A stretch of 6,827 bases of DNA from Actinomycetes bacterium (GTDB lineage: Bacteria > Actinomycetota > Actinomycetes > Actinomycetales > Demequinaceae). Below, piece by piece: positions 6,740 to 6,827 of the stretch; within the stretch, counting starts at the first letter, position 1; each line of letters opens with the position of its first letter. Below the pieces are notes generated by a model. That model was not told where the DNA came from. It ran no database searches and saw only the letters and a list, made by a program, of their open reading frames with translations. The translations under genes and the position numbers were made by a program. Location of the stretch: positions 1-6,827 of the forward strand of contig JAEYOR010000048.1 of NCBI GenBank assembly GCA_023411615.1, read 5' to 3'.

Positions 6740-6744
6740 CCTCC
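6740..6744 (-). promoter_or_regulatory. Ribosome binding site that fixes the zwf start
   Basis: On the minus strand GGAGG precedes the GTG at 6732 by seven bases (CTCCCCC). It decides between this GTG and the longer in-frame ATG at 6786, which has no Shine-Dalgarno-like sequence in front of it: the bases before it are a C-run and GGACGCCCAAC. Confidence 0.75.
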
Positions 6745-6795
6745 AGGGCTGCTGTCGAAAGAACCGCGCCCGGGACAGGCGCACATGTTGGGCGT

Positions 6796-6827
6796 CCGGG
6801 GGGGGGTGGGCGGGGACGGCGGGCGGC
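6796..6827 (+). other. G-run tract upstream of zwf at the window edge
   Basis: The last 32 bases contain G-runs of 9 (6798-6806), 3 (6808-6810), 4 (6812-6815), 2 (6818-6819) and 3 (6821-6823) bases. They meet the simple G3+/short-loop pattern for a G-quadruplex on the plus strand, which is the zwf template strand. The rest of the 95 bases before zwf (6733-6795) holds only the zwf ribosome binding site, and I see no -10/-35 there. Homopolymer-rich sequence at an edge can also be a contig end with read errors. Confidence 0.5.

Noticed and set aside
6733..6786. ATG at 6786 as the zwf start
   Set aside because: It lacks a Shine-Dalgarno, and the added residues are encoded partly by the ribosome binding site of the better GTG start at 6732.

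Overview
The window reads as chromosomal core-metabolism DNA from a high-GC actinobacterium. Three things point that way: OpcA and RbpA, both known from Actinobacteria; a zwf-opcA-pgl block; and a pgk-tpiA-secG order familiar from Corynebacterium, Mycobacterium and Micrococcales. The RbpA sequence (N-terminus MAGGNAIRGSRVGAGPMGEAERGE, zinc-type core) looks most like Micrococcales. That placement is recollection and inference, not a search result.

Layout, left to right. On the plus strand, positions 39-2029 hold pgk and tpiA, almost certainly the tail of a gap-pgk-tpiA glycolytic operon whose gap gene would lie just off the left edge. A strong hairpin terminator follows tpiA. A weak promoter-like stretch then leads into secG (SecYEG translocon subunit) and rbpA (RNA polymerase-binding protein). 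Reading the other way from the right edge, zwf, opcA, pgl and an APH-fold kinase form a tightly packed minus-strand operon. Its first two junctions are ATGA overlaps and the third is a 3-nt gap. The two gene sets converge in a 19-bp gap at 2792-2810. About 97% of the window is coding, and no stretch over 300 bases lacks a gene.

Function. PGK and TPI are lower and middle glycolysis. Glucose-6-phosphate dehydrogenase (Zwf, with its actinobacterial partner OpcA) and 6-phosphogluconolactonase (Pgl) are the oxidative entry to the pentose phosphate pathway. The window therefore places carbon flux to ATP/NADH and carbon flux to NADPH side by side, with one secretion and one transcription gene between them. 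All eight genes look intact, with family motifs in place.

I see no novel system, mobile element, CRISPR array, tRNA or rRNA. Points worth a second look: a perfect 8-bp hairpin that buries the pgk Shine-Dalgarno; an uncharacterised kinase tied translationally to pgl; a LacI-operator-like palindrome before secG; and a G-run tract at the right edge upstream of zwf.
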